DNA of 24,985 bases from JBDNJM01 sp041687755 (GTDB lineage Bacteria; Planctomycetota; UBA1135; GCA-002686595), in assembly GCA_041687755.1 (NCBI GenBank), contig JBDNJM010000116.1, positions 1-24,985 of the forward strand, given 5' to 3'. Under the pieces are notes generated by a model. It was given only the letters and a program-made list of their open reading frames with translations, ran no database searches and was not told the DNA's origin. Positions 24,822-24,985 of this stretch are shown here, in pieces (the stretch's first letter is position 1; every line of letters starts with the position of its first letter). The position numbers and the translations under genes were made by a program.

Positions 24822-24985
24822 AGCCCCTGCAGGGCGACCGGCCGCCGGCCTCTCACAGAGCGTGAATCCTTGGGCCTGGCGCAATCCGCGAGCGCCCTGT
24901 GCGCTCCAGCGTCGTCAGACGATGGGCCAAAAGGCAACTGAGAGGCACTTCGGCCGGGCAGCGCCATTTCTTACCGGCCTCTCAC

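Larger units (their letters stand above)
24267..24985. other. Gene-poor region with repeats upstream of the radical SAM gene
   Basis: Open frames exist on both strands, but their composition is Arg/Pro/Ala-rich shadow text without motifs. The segment 24400-24490 is more A+T-rich than its surroundings and may hold the radical SAM promoter. The rest carries the inverted repeat at 24512-24690 and several short direct repeats. No tRNA or riboswitch pattern was recognised. Confidence 0.5.

Noticed and set aside
24263..24967. A 234-codon minus-strand open frame upstream of the radical SAM gene
   Set aside because: Low-complexity composition, no motif, and it spans the inverted and direct repeats.
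1..24985. tRNA, rRNA, CRISPR arrays, prophage or defence genes
   Set aside because: None was seen: no regular spacer-repeat pattern, no cloverleaf recognised by eye, and no protein with nuclease, integrase or transposase motifs. A tRNAscan or Infernal run would settle the RNA part.

Overview
The window is G+C-rich, gene-dense bacterial chromosome. No tRNA, rRNA, CRISPR array or transposase gene was seen. The best guess at origin is Planctomycetota or a similar large-genome environmental bacterium. This rests on gene content only: a Ser/Thr kinase with TPR repeats, an ECF sigma factor fused to a long carboxypeptidase-regulatory-like (CPD-reg) tail, a sulfatase-fold lipoprotein, several lipoproteins, and M12/reprolysin-like proteins with a TIG domain. 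No marker gene is present to confirm it.

Layout. (1) 1-75: a 65-nt near-perfect hairpin followed by an 11-nt palindrome. (2) 101-2212 (-): a Ser/Thr kinase with TPRs, divergent from a two-gene + strand unit at 2301-4601 (unknown protein, then a sulfatase-superfamily lipoprotein). (3) 4631-9946 (-): a YwqG-like protein, an HExxH lipoprotein, and the ECF sigma/CPD-reg fusion. (4) 9952-10743 (+): a frameshifted gene of unknown function whose stop codon interlocks with that of the next element in one CTAG. (5) 10740-11900 (-): a truncated, frameshifted M12-like metallopeptidase/TIG relic. (6) 12124-13161 (+): a PepSY-type membrane protein behind a Fur-like palindrome. (7) 13225-20836 (-): a five-gene operon of imelysin, di-haem oxidoreductase, second imelysin, HTTM membrane protein and CPD-reg repeat protein, also behind a Fur-like box. 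(8) 21150-22402 (-): a second relic of the metallopeptidase family, with three frameshifts, two in-frame stops and the catalytic region deleted. (9) 22677-24266 (-): a B12-binding-type radical SAM protein ending at a strong hairpin. (10) 24267-24985: no convincing gene, but a long inverted repeat and short direct repeats.

How it fits together. The centre of interest is the iron block at about 12.0-20.9 kb. Two transcription units converge on each other. Each starts at a palindrome containing TGAGACTCA that resembles a Fur box. Imelysins and di-haem proteins are periplasmic iron and redox proteins, and PepSY-helix proteins are often iron-responsive, so an iron-limitation regulon is a reasonable inference. 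Two decayed, same-strand paralogues flank this block. The second point of interest is the single-chain ECF sigma factor with a membrane segment and about six to seven CPD-reg-like modules, next to a putative lipoprotein protease. It could be a membrane-tethered transcription factor, but its topology and release are unproven.
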